Below are positions 42,563-50,340 of a stretch of 64,000 bases of DNA, in pieces. The notes beneath the pieces were generated by a model, which was not told the DNA's origin, ran no database searches, and saw only the letters and a program-made list of their open reading frames with translations. The DNA lies in assembly GCA_039915505.1 (NCBI GenBank), contig JBDSND010000145.1, forward strand, positions 1 to 64,000. The letters are read 5' to 3'. The DNA is from CAIWHR01 sp039915505 (GTDB lineage Bacteria > Pseudomonadota > Gammaproteobacteria > Burkholderiales > Casimicrobiaceae). Numbering within the stretch: position 1 is the stretch's first letter; the number at the start of each line of letters is the position of its first letter. Position numbers and translations under genes: made by a program.

Positions 42563-42581
42563 TGACAGCCTGATTACGCAT
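42555..42581 (-). other. Candidate 8-codon upstream ORF overlapping the tpiA start
   Basis: On the minus strand ATG (42581) reads MRNQAVNA and stops with TAA at 42557-42555, eight bases beyond the A of the tpiA ATG. An in-frame GTG at 42596 would lengthen it by five codons. Such an arrangement can couple translation of a leader peptide to the main gene. No strong ribosome binding site precedes either start, so expression is unproven. Confidence 0.45.
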
Positions 42582-42613
42582 TGACAACCCGTTCACGCGT
42601 TGACCACGTCTAA
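42557..42613. repeat. 19-bp tandem repeat over the tpiA start codon
   Basis: Units start at 42557, 42576 and 42595. The first two share ACGCATTGACA and differ mainly at their ends; the third is diverged (ACGCGTTGACC). The complement of each full unit contains an ATGCGTAA start-like sequence, so the tpiA initiation region has been duplicated. Confidence 0.8.
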
Positions 42614-42708
42614 CGGGACTGTTCGCGGCAGGCACGCGACCTGCGCGCCTGCCCGGAACCCGGGTTGCCGCCAGTCCACGCGCGCTCCACCGGGATGGGG
42701 CTCGGGGG

Positions 42709-42748
42709 GGCGCGCCGGCGCGGAGGCGCGCCGGCTCGGGGGCGCGCC
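42709..42748. repeat. Three GGCGCGCC palindromes at exact 16-bp spacing
   Basis: GGCGCGCC occurs at 42709-42716, 42725-42732 and 42741-42748. The sequences between them are similar for the first two units and diverge after the third. They fall in the presumed 5' leader of the tpiA transcript, where they could pair in alternative ways. The wider gap 42563-42992 shows no other gene; nothing is seen in 42803-42992. Confidence 0.85.
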
Positions 42749-42772
42749 AAATTGCCCCTGCAAAACTCGTCG

Positions 42773-42802
42773 ATTATAGCGCGCCACACAATCCACGGGC
42801 AA
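42773..42802 (-). promoter_or_regulatory. Sigma-70-type promoter for tpiA-secG-tRNA-nuo
   Basis: On the minus strand a perfect -10 TATAAT (42778-42773) lies 18 bases after -35 TTGCCC (42802-42797). Transcription would start near 42766, about 200 bases before the tpiA start codon. No comparable box pair is seen between tRNA-Leu and nuoA. Confidence 0.7.
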
Positions 42803-42992
42803 CGTAACCTGACACGTGACTTGCGCGCAGCGCACGCCGCCGGATCACCGGATCGTATCGGCCGATGTTTGCGCGCTCGACGAGACACCGACGAGGGGCC
42901 GGATTCGCCCCGCCCGATCAGGGCGCGGCTCCGGGCGGAGCATGCTCCAACCCGCGGAGGCGGCAGGCGCGGGGTATAGCAGCGGATGAGCG

Positions 42993-44483
42993 TCAGATGC
43001 CGGCGAGGCGCCGCAGCCGCCGCAGGATCACCGGCAGGAACCAGGCGGCGAGGGTCATGACCCCCAGCGTGGCCGCGACCGGTCGCTCGAAGAAGGCCAG
43101 CAGATGGCCGTCCGACTTGATCATCGACGAAATGAAATTCTCCTCGAGCATGCCGCCCAGGACCACCCCGAGGATGGCGGGCGCGACTGGGAAGCCGTTC
43201 TGCTCGAGCATGAACGCGGCGATGCCGGCGACCAGCATCACGGTCACGTCGAACGCGGTGTTATTGATGGCGAACGACCCCACTACGCAGAACAGCATGA
43301 TGATCGGCATCAGCAGGGTTCGCGGGACCCGCAGCACCTGCTTCGCGACCTTGATGCACCACCACCCGAGCGGGATCATGATCAGGTTCGCGAGGATGAA
43401 GAGCAGGTAGACGGCGTAGATGTTCTGCGGGTTGGTGGTGAACAGCGTCGGCCCCGGATTCATGTTCTTCATGTACAGAACGCCGATGATGATCGCCGTG
43501 ATCGAGTCTCCGGGAATCCCGAACACCAGGGCGGGGATCCACGCACCGGCAAGCGCGCTGTTGTTCGCCGCACCGCTTTCGACGATGCCTTCGACGTGCC
43601 CGGTCCCGAACTTCTCCGGTTCCTTCGACATCTTCTTACTCACTGCATAGGACATCCATGCCGCGATGTCGGCGCCAGCACCAGGCAGGGCGCCGACCAA
43701 GGTGCCGAGCACACTCCCGCGCAGGATCTGCGCAGGATATCGCTTGGCGAGGCGCCACATGCCCGCGAAGACGTTGCCGATCGGCTTGTCGACGATTTGC
43801 AGCGCCGGATTCATGTCCACTGCGTAGCGAAGGATCTCCGAGATCGCGAACATCCCGATCATCATGGGGATCAGGTTAACGCCGCCGAGCAACTCGGTAC
43901 TGCCGAAGGTGAAACGGGGAAATGCCGCGGGATTGCCGAGGCCGATCTGGGCGACGAAGAGCCCCAGGAGCAGGGTAACGAAACCCTTGAGCGGCCGATC
44001 GGACGTAATGAACACCGCGCACGTCAGGCCGAGCAGCACCAGCCAGAAGTACTCGAAGGAGCTGAACTTGAGGGCGAACTCGGCCAGCGCCGGCGCGGCC
44101 ACCATCAACACTGCAGTACCGAACAACCCGCCGACGGCCGAGAACACGAGGCCCGCCCCGAGTGCCGTTTCGGCCTGTCCCTTGCGGGTCATGGCGTAGG
44201 CCTCGTCGGTATACGCGGCCGACGCCGGTGTTCCGGGCATGCGCATGAGGCAGCCCGGAATGTCGCCGGAGAAGATCGCCATCGCGGTCGCCGTCACGAT
44301 CGCGGCAATCGCCGGAATGGGGGCCATGAAAAACGTCACCGGCACCAGCAGCGCGGTGGCCATCGTCGCGGTGAGGCCGGGAACCGCACCAACGAACAGG
44401 CCATAGATCGCGGCCAGCACGATGACGACCAGGTTGTACGGGTCGAACACCATGGCGAACGCCAGCTCCCAGGCCGGATTCAT
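42993..44483 (-). CDS. tctA: Tripartite tricarboxylate transporter large permease TctA
   Basis: Membrane protein of 496 residues with about 12 helices in two halves. Typical TctA motifs are GAVPGLTATMATALLVPVTF, the related GTLVGALPGAGADIAAWMSY, GIPGDSITAIIIGVLYMKNM and SGAANNSALAGAWIPALVFG. It carries a carboxylate using TctC as receptor and TctB as small partner. ATG 44483; 43 bases after tctB. The stop is far (430 bases) from the tpiA start, so it ends the operon. Confidence 0.93.
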   Translation of the reverse strand: MNPAWELAFAMVFDPYNLVVIVLAAIYGLFVGAVPGLTATMATALLVPVTFFMAPIPAIAAIVTATAMAIFSGDIPGCLMRMPGTPASAAYTDEAYAMTRKGQAETALGAGLVFSAVGGLFGTAVLMVAAPALAEFALKFSSFEYFWLVLLGLTCAVFITSDRPLKGFVTLLLGLFVAQIGLGNPAAFPRFTFGSTELLGGVNLIPMMIGMFAISEILRYAVDMNPALQIVDKPIGNVFAGMWRLAKRYPAQILRGSVLGTLVGALPGAGADIAAWMSYAVSKKMSKEPEKFGTGHVEGIVESGAANNSALAGAWIPALVFGIPGDSITAIIIGVLYMKNMNPGPTLFTTNPQNIYAVYLLFILANLIMIPLGWWCIKVAKQVLRVPRTLLMPIIMLFCVVGSFAINNTAFDVTVMLVAGIAAFMLEQNGFPVAPAILGVVLGGMLEENFISSMIKSDGHLLAFFERPVAATLGVMTLAAWFLPVILRRLRRLAGI

Positions 44484-44526
44484 GCGCGGGGACTCTGGGC
44501 AGAGGCGGTACGGGGCGGGGCTCGGC

Positions 44527-45012
44527 TCACCACGCGAAGCGTTCCAGGATGCCCCAGGGGAGTGGCACTTTCAGGAGCTTGTAGAACGCGTAATGGATGA
44601 GCAGGGTGACGATGATCGCGTAGGGCAGGATCCTCGCACGCGACACGCCGAACACCAGGAAGAGCGCCGACAAGTAGAGGATGCCGGTGGGAATGAAGCC
44701 CAGCGGCCCGGCGAGCAGGATGTAGAAGACGTTGACGCCGATCGCCACCGCAAGGGCAAGGACGTGCGGGCCCGACCGCGTCCAGGGATCGAGGCTGGCC
44801 CACGTGTGGGCGCCGCCTTGGCGACGTCGCTCACGCAGGCCGCTCGCGATCAATAGCAGTGCGCAGATGCCGAGACCGCTGGCCACGATCCCGGGAAAGA
44901 CCGCCGGACCGAATCGTTGCCCGGGCATCGGCGGGAACGCCTGTATATGCCAGAGGATTGCCACCGATAGCAGCAGCAGCACGGCGCCCCAGACGGTATC
45001 GCTGAGCTTCAC
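44527..45012 (-). CDS. tctB: Tripartite tricarboxylate transporter small permease TctB
   Basis: Four-helix membrane protein of 161 residues (helices at about 6-24, 37-57, 87-105, 112-150, the last long stretch probably two). It is the poorly conserved small subunit of Tct systems. The GTG start at 45012 begins VKLSDTVWGAVLLLLSV; it has a weak ribosome site, and a TTG a few codons earlier is possible. Between tctC and tctA. Confidence 0.82.
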   Translation of the reverse strand: MKLSDTVWGAVLLLLSVAILWHIQAFPPMPGQRFGPAVFPGIVASGLGICALLLIASGLRERRRQGGAHTWASLDPWTRSGPHVLALAVAIGVNVFYILLAGPLGFIPTGILYLSALFLVFGVSRARILPYAIIVTLLIHYAFYKLLKVPLPWGILERFAW

Positions 45013-45101
45013 GGGGAGGTCCAGCGTCGGTGGCCACGCGTTCGCGGCGCGTGGCCACGGCGCCTGCGCGCTACCGGCCACGCCCCTGGACTGCGAAGGA
45101 T

Positions 45102-46064
45102 TTACTTGACGATGCCCACAGCCTTCATCGTGGCGCCGAGGTCGGTGTCGGATTTGGCCATCATCTTGGCGAAGTCGTCCGGTCCGGCGTAGATAACGCC
45201 GAAGCCGCGCTGGTTCATGAAGTCGTTGTATTCCTTGCTGGCGGCGATCTTGCGAATCGCGCCGGCGAGCTTGTCGCGCGCCTCGGCAGGGATGCCCTTC
45301 GGTGCGGCGACACCGCGCCAGGCGGCCATCTGCCAGCCGCTGCCCGTCGCGCTCTTGAGGGTCGGCACGTTGGGATAGAGCGATGACGAGTTGTCGGCCA
45401 TGATGGCAAGGCTCTTGACCTTGCCCGCGTCGATAAGCGAGCGCGCCTCGGGCAGCGAGACCGGGGCGATCTCGACGCCACCGGCGACGAGGTCCTGCAG
45501 TCCCGGCGCCGCCCCGTTGGACGGTACCCACGGCACCGAAGCGGGCTCGATCTTCATGTCCTGCAGCATGCCGGCGAGTGCAAGGTGCCAGATGCCGCCC
45601 TGCCCCGTCCCCGAGGCCTTGTACTTGCCGGGATTGGCCTTGATCGCGGCCAGGAGGTCGCTAACGCTCTTGTATGGCGCATCGGCGCGGACCTGGATGC
45701 CAGCCGGGTCGGCGTTGACGAGGCCGATCGGCGTGAACGACGTGCCGGCGATGTCCGTGAGGTTCTGCCAATGGAGCATGCCGATCTCGACCGTGATGAG
45801 GCCGATGGTATAGCCATCGGGCGCCGCGGTCGCAATCGCCTGGTGTCCGACCACGCCGCTGCCGCCAGTGCGGTTGACCACGTTCACGGGCTGGCCGAGT
45901 TCCTTCTCGAGCAAGGAGCCAATGATGCGGGCGGTGGCATCGGTACCGCCACCGGCCGCCCAGGGAACGATCAAGGTGATCGGCCGCTCCGGATACGCCG
46001 CGGCTGCGACGGACGCGACGAGCAGCAGGGCGAAGCCGAGCGCGAGGCGCTGAATCAATTTCAT
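45102..46064 (-). CDS. tctC: Tripartite tricarboxylate transporter receptor TctC
   Basis: Periplasmic Bug-family receptor of 320 residues with a signal peptide (about 1-21, MKLIQRLALGFALLLVASVA). Family landmarks are the YPERPITLIVPWAAGGGTDA ligand loop, VVNRTGGSGVVGHQAIATA and the late GVAAPKGIPAEARDKLAGAI. The ATG at 46064 follows GGAGGA by 6 bases; an in-frame ATG at 46100 has none. First gene of tctCBA; 106 bases separate it from the ABC ATPase upstream on the same strand. Confidence 0.92.
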   Translation of the reverse strand: MKLIQRLALGFALLLVASVAAAAYPERPITLIVPWAAGGGTDATARIIGSLLEKELGQPVNVVNRTGGSGVVGHQAIATAAPDGYTIGLITVEIGMLHWQNLTDIAGTSFTPIGLVNADPAGIQVRADAPYKSVSDLLAAIKANPGKYKASGTGQGGIWHLALAGMLQDMKIEPASVPWVPSNGAAPGLQDLVAGGVEIAPVSLPEARSLIDAGKVKSLAIMADNSSSLYPNVPTLKSATGSGWQMAAWRGVAAPKGIPAEARDKLAGAIRKIAASKEYNDFMNQRGFGVIYAGPDDFAKMMAKSDTDLGATMKAVGIVK

Positions 46065-46170
46065 GTGAATCCTCCGATGGCGCTGCTGCTTGTCGAACAA
46101 CGCCGGGCGTGCAGCGACAACCCGGCGGCAACGGTTTGGTGGCGCAGTTTGCCGCCCCGCTTCCGACCGG

Positions 46171-47220
46171 TCAAGCGGCCTGTCCGCTTCCCAACGTGGC
46201 GACCGGGGACTGGAGGTGGCACGCCACCGCGTGGTTTACTCCGATGTTGACGAGCACCGGCACGTGCTCACCGCATACCGGCAGCGCGTGCGGGCATTGG
46301 CCGCGGAACGCGCAACCGCTGGGTCCATCCGCTCGCGGAAATGTTGCCCGATCTGCGCGGGCGCGGCCCGCTCCCGCGGTCGTCCCGACCGCCCCGCCCA
46401 TTGCGGCCATCAGCGCGCGGGTATAGGGATGCGCGGGATCTCCGACGAGTTGCCCCGGCCGCCCCCATTCCACGATGCGGCCACGATGCATCACCGCCAT
46501 ACGATCGCTCACGTGCGCCACCACCTTCGGATCCTGGCCGATGAACACGTAGGTGAGATCGAGCGCCGTGCGCACGTCGAGGAACACGTTGATGAGCTGC
46601 GCGCGCGCCGCGACGTCCAGATGGGCAAGCGGGTCGTCGTAGACCACGAGCTCGGGACGGACCGCCAGCGCCCGCGCCAACGCGATCCGCACGCGCTCAC
46701 CCGCGGAAAACTCGTGAGGGAAGCGGCGCATCACCATGGGATCGATGCCGACGCGGTTCAGCTGCAGCGCGACGTACTCGACTTGCTGCTTGGGGCTGAT
46801 CATGCGCTGCACGCGCGGCGCCTCACCGACGATGTCGACGACGCGGCGATGACCATTGAGCGCCGCTGCCAGCGGGTGGGCGTCCTGGAACAGCATCTGC
46901 ATCCGCCGCCGTACGTCGAGCGGCGCGCTGTGCCCTGCCGGCAGGACGCGCCCGCGCCAGAGGCGCTCGCCGGACGATAGTGGCAGAAGGCCGACGGCGA
47001 GGCGCGCGAGGGTCGACTTTCCTGCCCCCGCGGCACCCAGGATACCCACGATGCGACCCGCAGCCACGCTGAGGTCCAGTTCATGCACCGCAGCCACGAT
47101 CCGCCCTTCGGCGATGCCGCGCGGCGGCGCATAGCTCGCGCGGCGCAACGCGAGGAGCGGCGCCTCGTGGGTCGCGCTTCCGGGGGGTGCGAGCCTATTC
47201 CCGGGGACGAGATCGTTCAT
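46171..47220 (-). CDS. Opp/Dpp-type ABC ATPase F-like, with degenerate catalytic motifs
   Basis: Oligopeptide-type ATPase of 349 residues. Walker A GAAGAGKST (62-70) and the Q-loop Gln (FQD, 111-113) are normal. The signature is FSAGE (171-175) instead of LSGGQ, Walker B ends in Asp-Asp (LVVYDD, 191-196) where the catalytic Glu is expected, and the H-loop His is Gln (IGQD, about 229). The C-terminal oligopeptide-transporter region with its Cys set (SGCAFRGQCPHALPVC) is present. ATG 47220 overlaps the preceding ATPase stop (ATGA). ATP hydrolysis is doubtful; see findings. Confidence 0.83.
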   Translation of the reverse strand: MNDLVPGNRLAPPGSATHEAPLLALRRASYAPPRGIAEGRIVAAVHELDLSVAAGRIVGILGAAGAGKSTLARLAVGLLPLSSGERLWRGRVLPAGHSAPLDVRRRMQMLFQDAHPLAAALNGHRRVVDIVGEAPRVQRMISPKQQVEYVALQLNRVGIDPMVMRRFPHEFSAGERVRIALARALAVRPELVVYDDPLAHLDVAARAQLINVFLDVRTALDLTYVFIGQDPKVVAHVSDRMAVMHRGRIVEWGRPGQLVGDPAHPYTRALMAAMGGAVGTTAGAGRARADRATFPRADGPSGCAFRGQCPHALPVCGEHVPVLVNIGVNHAVACHLQSPVATLGSGQAA

Positions 47221-48305
47221 GCCGTGAACCGTGGCCGGACCAGCGGATGATGACAGCGCACGGCGCGACCCCCGCCCTCATCCCCAGCGCCGAGAACCGA
47301 GAGCGCCGGGGAAGCGACGCAGGCGCGCATGGCGTGACCGCAGCGCTCGCGAAAGGCACAGCCCGATGGCATTGCCTCAGCCATCGGCGGCTTCCCCGTG
47401 GTGGGCTTCAAACGTCCGGCGCGAAGACCGAAGTCGGGCAGTGCGTCGACGATGCCCCGTGTGTAGGGATGCGCCGGCTCACACAGGATGGCGTCGATCG
47501 GACCTTCCTCGACAATCCGTCCGGCGTAGAGCACCAGGAGTCGCGCCGCGACGTCCTTTAAGAGGGCGGGATCCTCCGACAGCCAGAGCATCGCCGCACC
47601 GACCTCGCGCGCCGCTGTCGCGATATCGTGGAGCAGTGCCGCACGGGCCACGGGCTCGAGCGCGCGCGCCGGGTCGTCCGCCATCACCAGCGCGGGTCCG
47701 TGCAGGAACGCCAATGCGACGCCGACGCGCTGCGCGACCGGCATTGGCAGCGACATTGGGAAGGCATGCAACACCTCGTCCGGGAACGCGATTCCTCCCC
47801 GCAGCAGCGCCGCGCGAATGTGCTCGCGCGCGGCCAGTCGCGGCGTAGTTACATGGACCTGGAGTGCTTCGTCGAGTTGGATCTCGATCGTGCACGCGGG
47901 ATCGAGCGCGCGCCGCGAATCGCTCGGGATCATGGCAATCCGCCTGCCGCGATCCCTCACGCGCTCCGCCGCGGACATGGCGCCCCTATCCCGGCCGGCG
48001 AAAGCGATCCGCCCCGCGACGATCCGTCCAGGAACTTGCACGAGATCCATCAATGCGTCGACCAGGGTCGTCTTGCCGGCGCCCAATTCGCCGATCACGC
48101 CGATGCTCTCGCGACGGCGCACCAGCAGAGCGATATCCTCCAACGCCTTGGCCGGCCCGGCCGCGGTGGGAAAGTGCACGCACAAGCCTTCCACTTCGAG
48201 GAGGGGGAGGCCCGGCGAAAGCGCGTCTGTCCCGATGTCCACCGAATGTGGCCAATCGGCGCCAGGCTGCGGCGCGTGTGCAGCAGACAATGCGTCGGGG
48301 TTCAC
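47217..48305 (-). CDS. Opp/Dpp-type ABC ATPase D-like, catalytically degenerate
   Basis: Oligopeptide-type ATPase of 362 residues. Walker A GELGAGKTT (72-80) is kept. The Q-loop Gln is replaced (AMIPSDS, about 124-130), the signature LSGGM is LPMPV (about 185-189), Walker B is LVMADD with Asp for Glu, the D-loop has Glu (RALE), and the H-loop His is Glu (LSED, about 244). The C-terminal Cys motif SGCAFRERCGHAMRAC remains. GTG 48305 overlaps the permease stop (GTGA). The reading frame is open and of family length, so this is not a simple pseudogene. Confidence 0.82.
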   Translation of the reverse strand: MNPDALSAAHAPQPGADWPHSVDIGTDALSPGLPLLEVEGLCVHFPTAAGPAKALEDIALLVRRRESIGVIGELGAGKTTLVDALMDLVQVPGRIVAGRIAFAGRDRGAMSAAERVRDRGRRIAMIPSDSRRALDPACTIEIQLDEALQVHVTTPRLAAREHIRAALLRGGIAFPDEVLHAFPMSLPMPVAQRVGVALAFLHGPALVMADDPARALEPVARAALLHDIATAAREVGAAMLWLSEDPALLKDVAARLLVLYAGRIVEEGPIDAILCEPAHPYTRGIVDALPDFGLRAGRLKPTTGKPPMAEAMPSGCAFRERCGHAMRACVASPALSVLGAGDEGGGRAVRCHHPLVRPRFTA

Positions 48306-49102
48306 GGCGCAACCTTCCAGGCATGGCGACCTGCCAACGTATCACCAACGACGTGGAGCGCGAGCAGGAGGACCGCGAGCGTCGCGCCGGGTGCGATCAG
48401 CGGCCACGGCACCCCCATGCCGGAAGCCGTGCCGGCACGCATGGCCGTTGCGACCAGACGACCGAGGGAGGGCTCGTCCGTTTCGAGACCCAATCCGAGG
48501 AACGACAAGGTCGCTTCGAGCACGATCGCTGCGGCAACCCCGCGCGGCAGGATTGCGCGGAGCGAGCGCATGCAGTTAGGAAGCAGATGCGCGAACAGGA
48601 TCCGGGCGGGCGCCAGCCCGAGGCCGCGCGCCGCCTCGAGGTAGGGTCGCATCCGCTCCTCGCGCGCAGCGTTGTGCAAGCCGCGGGCGTAATCTGCCCA
48701 CTGCGTAAGTACGAGCACGAGGATCGTGCTCTGGGTCCCAGGGCCACGCCAGGCAATGATCAGGAAGGCGAGGAAAATCGCCGGCAGGCCACCCTGCAGA
48801 TCCATGAGCCCCATCGTCAGGATGCGTAGCGGGTGGCGAGCGTAAGCGGATGCAAGCCCAATCGCTCCACCGAGCGTGAGCGCGATCACCGCCGACAGCA
48901 CGCCCAATCCGACGCTGGTTCGCACGCCGCGCAGCACTGCACCCGCCAGCGTCTTGCCGTCGACGAGCGGCGCAGCGAGTGCCGCGGCGATGGCAACCAA
49001 CAGTAATGCAAGGGCGGCGGCCGTCTCCGGTCGCAGCCAGAGCCTGCCCACCACCACATGCAGTGGCGGCCCCGGATCGGTCGATGCGGACACCGCACTC
49101 AC
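48302..49102 (-). CDS. Opp/Dpp-type ABC permease C-like
   Basis: Inner-membrane permease of about 266 residues with some five to six helices. The EAA loop is seen in YLEAARGLGLAPARILFAHLLPN, followed by SFLGLGLETDEPSLG, both normal for DppC. The N-terminal part is short compared with DppC. GTG 49102 is chosen because GGAG lies 6 bases before it; a GTG at 49138 lies inside the 83-bp repeat copy C and is less likely. It overlaps the next ATPase (GTGA). Confidence 0.8.
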   Translation of the reverse strand: MSAVSASTDPGPPLHVVVGRLWLRPETAAALALLLVAIAAALAAPLVDGKTLAGAVLRGVRTSVGLGVLSAVIALTLGGAIGLASAYARHPLRILTMGLMDLQGGLPAIFLAFLIIAWRGPGTQSTILVLVLTQWADYARGLHNAAREERMRPYLEAARGLGLAPARILFAHLLPNCMRSLRAILPRGVAAAIVLEATLSFLGLGLETDEPSLGRLVATAMRAGTASGMGVPWPLIAPGATLAVLLLALHVVGDTLAGRHAWKVAP

Positions 49103-49121
49103 CAAGGGCTCCAGGTCGCCT

Positions 49122-49204
49122 CCCCCAGGCTTGCCCACTGCGTGGGTTGCGCCAACCCCCTCCCGAGGAGGGGGCGAGCGCCTTGGGGCGGCCCGGCGGC
49201 GCTC
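49122..49204. repeat. 83-bp palindromic repeat, copy C
   Basis: Same 83-bp element as at 37256 and 37349, with about five differences from copy A. The CCCCCTCC/GGAGGGGG and GAGCGCC/GGCGCTC arms are kept. It fills the gap between the two permease genes. Its last two bases form part of the complement of the upstream permease's TGA stop (49205-49203), exactly as copy B does for nuoE. Confidence 0.9.
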
Positions 49205-50153
49205 ACGGGGGTGCGCGTCGCGCGGACACCGCGATCGCGACGAGATCGAATCCGAGGCGCAATGCGATCAGGCTCATCGCCAAGAGCAGCAAGCACGCGA
49301 GGACCACCGGCCGATCGCTCGCGACCAGGGCTTCGATCAGCAGCAGGCCGATGCCCGGCCTACCGAAAACGCTTTCGACGACGGTCGACAGCACCAGGAG
49401 GTTCGCGACGTCGGTGGCAATCCTGGCCCCGGGCGCAGCGGCCAGCACGTTGGGCAGCGCGTGCCGTAACGCCAGTCGCGACCAAGGAACGCCGCGGGCA
49501 CGGGCCATCCGCACATAGCCCTGATTCGCGTCGACCCGGGTCGATTCACCTACCCGCCGTGTCACCGCGACCACACCGACGAATGCAAGGCAGAGGGTCG
49601 GAAGAGTCTCCGCCGACGCGCCCGCTGGCAAGCCCGTCGCCACGGTCAAGGCCAACGCGGCCACCCAGAAGAGCGGGATCGACGCACCGATCCGCGTAAC
49701 GGCATCGACGAGACGTCCGCCCGGATGTCCCGTTGCAAGACCCGCGCCCAGTCCCAACGGCACCCCCGCCAAGACCGCGAATGCCGCCGCGGGCCAGACC
49801 AGCCCGGCCGTCGCACGCAGCGCGATGAGGGCGGGCCCGAGCGCCGGTGCGGCGCTCGAAAACGTGTCGCCACGCAGCGCATGGGCAACTGCGCCGAGGA
49901 AATGCCAGAACTGCCCGGGTGGCGCCGCGTCGAGTCCAAGCGCCGCGATCACGCGCCATCGTTCGCTTGTTGGCAGATCGGGACCTACCACGAGGTCTGC
50001 GGGATGTCCGCCGAGGAAAAGCCAGCCGAACGTCGCCACGAGTACGACCAGCAAAGCCACGCTGGCCCTCACCAGCCGGCGCAGCACGCGAACGGGGACG
50101 GGGACGGGGCGTGCAGGCACCGGATCGCCGATCACCCGCTCGGCAAGGCCCAT
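49203..50153 (-). CDS. Opp/Dpp-type ABC permease B-like
   Basis: Inner-membrane permease of 316 residues. It has an N-terminal helix, a large periplasmic loop and about five more helices, with the EAA region YVRMARARGVPWSRLALRHALPN and VVESVFGRPGIGLLLIEALVASD, as in DppB. The usual C-terminal DPR-x-x-Y tail is missing. ATG 50153 begins MGLAERVIG, 31 bases after a small secreted-protein-like ORF. It ends at repeat copy C. Confidence 0.82.
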   Translation of the reverse strand: MGLAERVIGDPVPARPVPVPVRVLRRLVRASVALLVVLVATFGWLFLGGHPADLVVGPDLPTSERWRVIAALGLDAAPPGQFWHFLGAVAHALRGDTFSSAAPALGPALIALRATAGLVWPAAAFAVLAGVPLGLGAGLATGHPGGRLVDAVTRIGASIPLFWVAALALTVATGLPAGASAETLPTLCLAFVGVVAVTRRVGESTRVDANQGYVRMARARGVPWSRLALRHALPNVLAAAPGARIATDVANLLVLSTVVESVFGRPGIGLLLIEALVASDRPVVLACLLLLAMSLIALRLGFDLVAIAVSARRAPP

Positions 50154-50184
50154 GTGCACCCGCCCGCCCGACGGTCCCGGCGCG

Positions 50185-50340
50185 TCAGACCACGAGCACG
50201 CGCACGTGCAGGTCTGGAAGACCGTCGATGTGCGTTTCCATGACGTCGGCGGCGGCGGCCGACACGAGGTCGCCACCCGCGCCGCCTGCGAGAAGGGCCG
50301 TGGCGCCTTGCAGGACATGCCGTCGTTCCCTGGATTTCAT
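50185..50340 (-). CDS. Small ORF (51 residues) with Tat/Sec-like leader
   Basis: The ORF has an excellent ribosome site (AAGGAG, 6 bases before ATG 50340), overlaps the preceding gene's stop (ATGA) and reads MKSRERRHVLQGATALLAGG, resembling the leader of a periplasmic binding protein. It ends after 51 codons. Its position directly before the permeases is where the substrate-binding protein of a Dpp cluster is expected. It may be the remnant of such a gene or a genuine micro-protein; no family is recognised. Confidence 0.5.
   Translation of the reverse strand: MKSRERRHVLQGATALLAGGAGGDLVSAAAADVMETHIDGLPDLHVRVLVV

Noticed and set aside
42593..42835. 80-codon minus-strand open frame upstream of tpiA
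   Set aside because: It begins upstream of the mapped promoter boxes, has no ribosome site and is mostly GC-rich repeat sequence.
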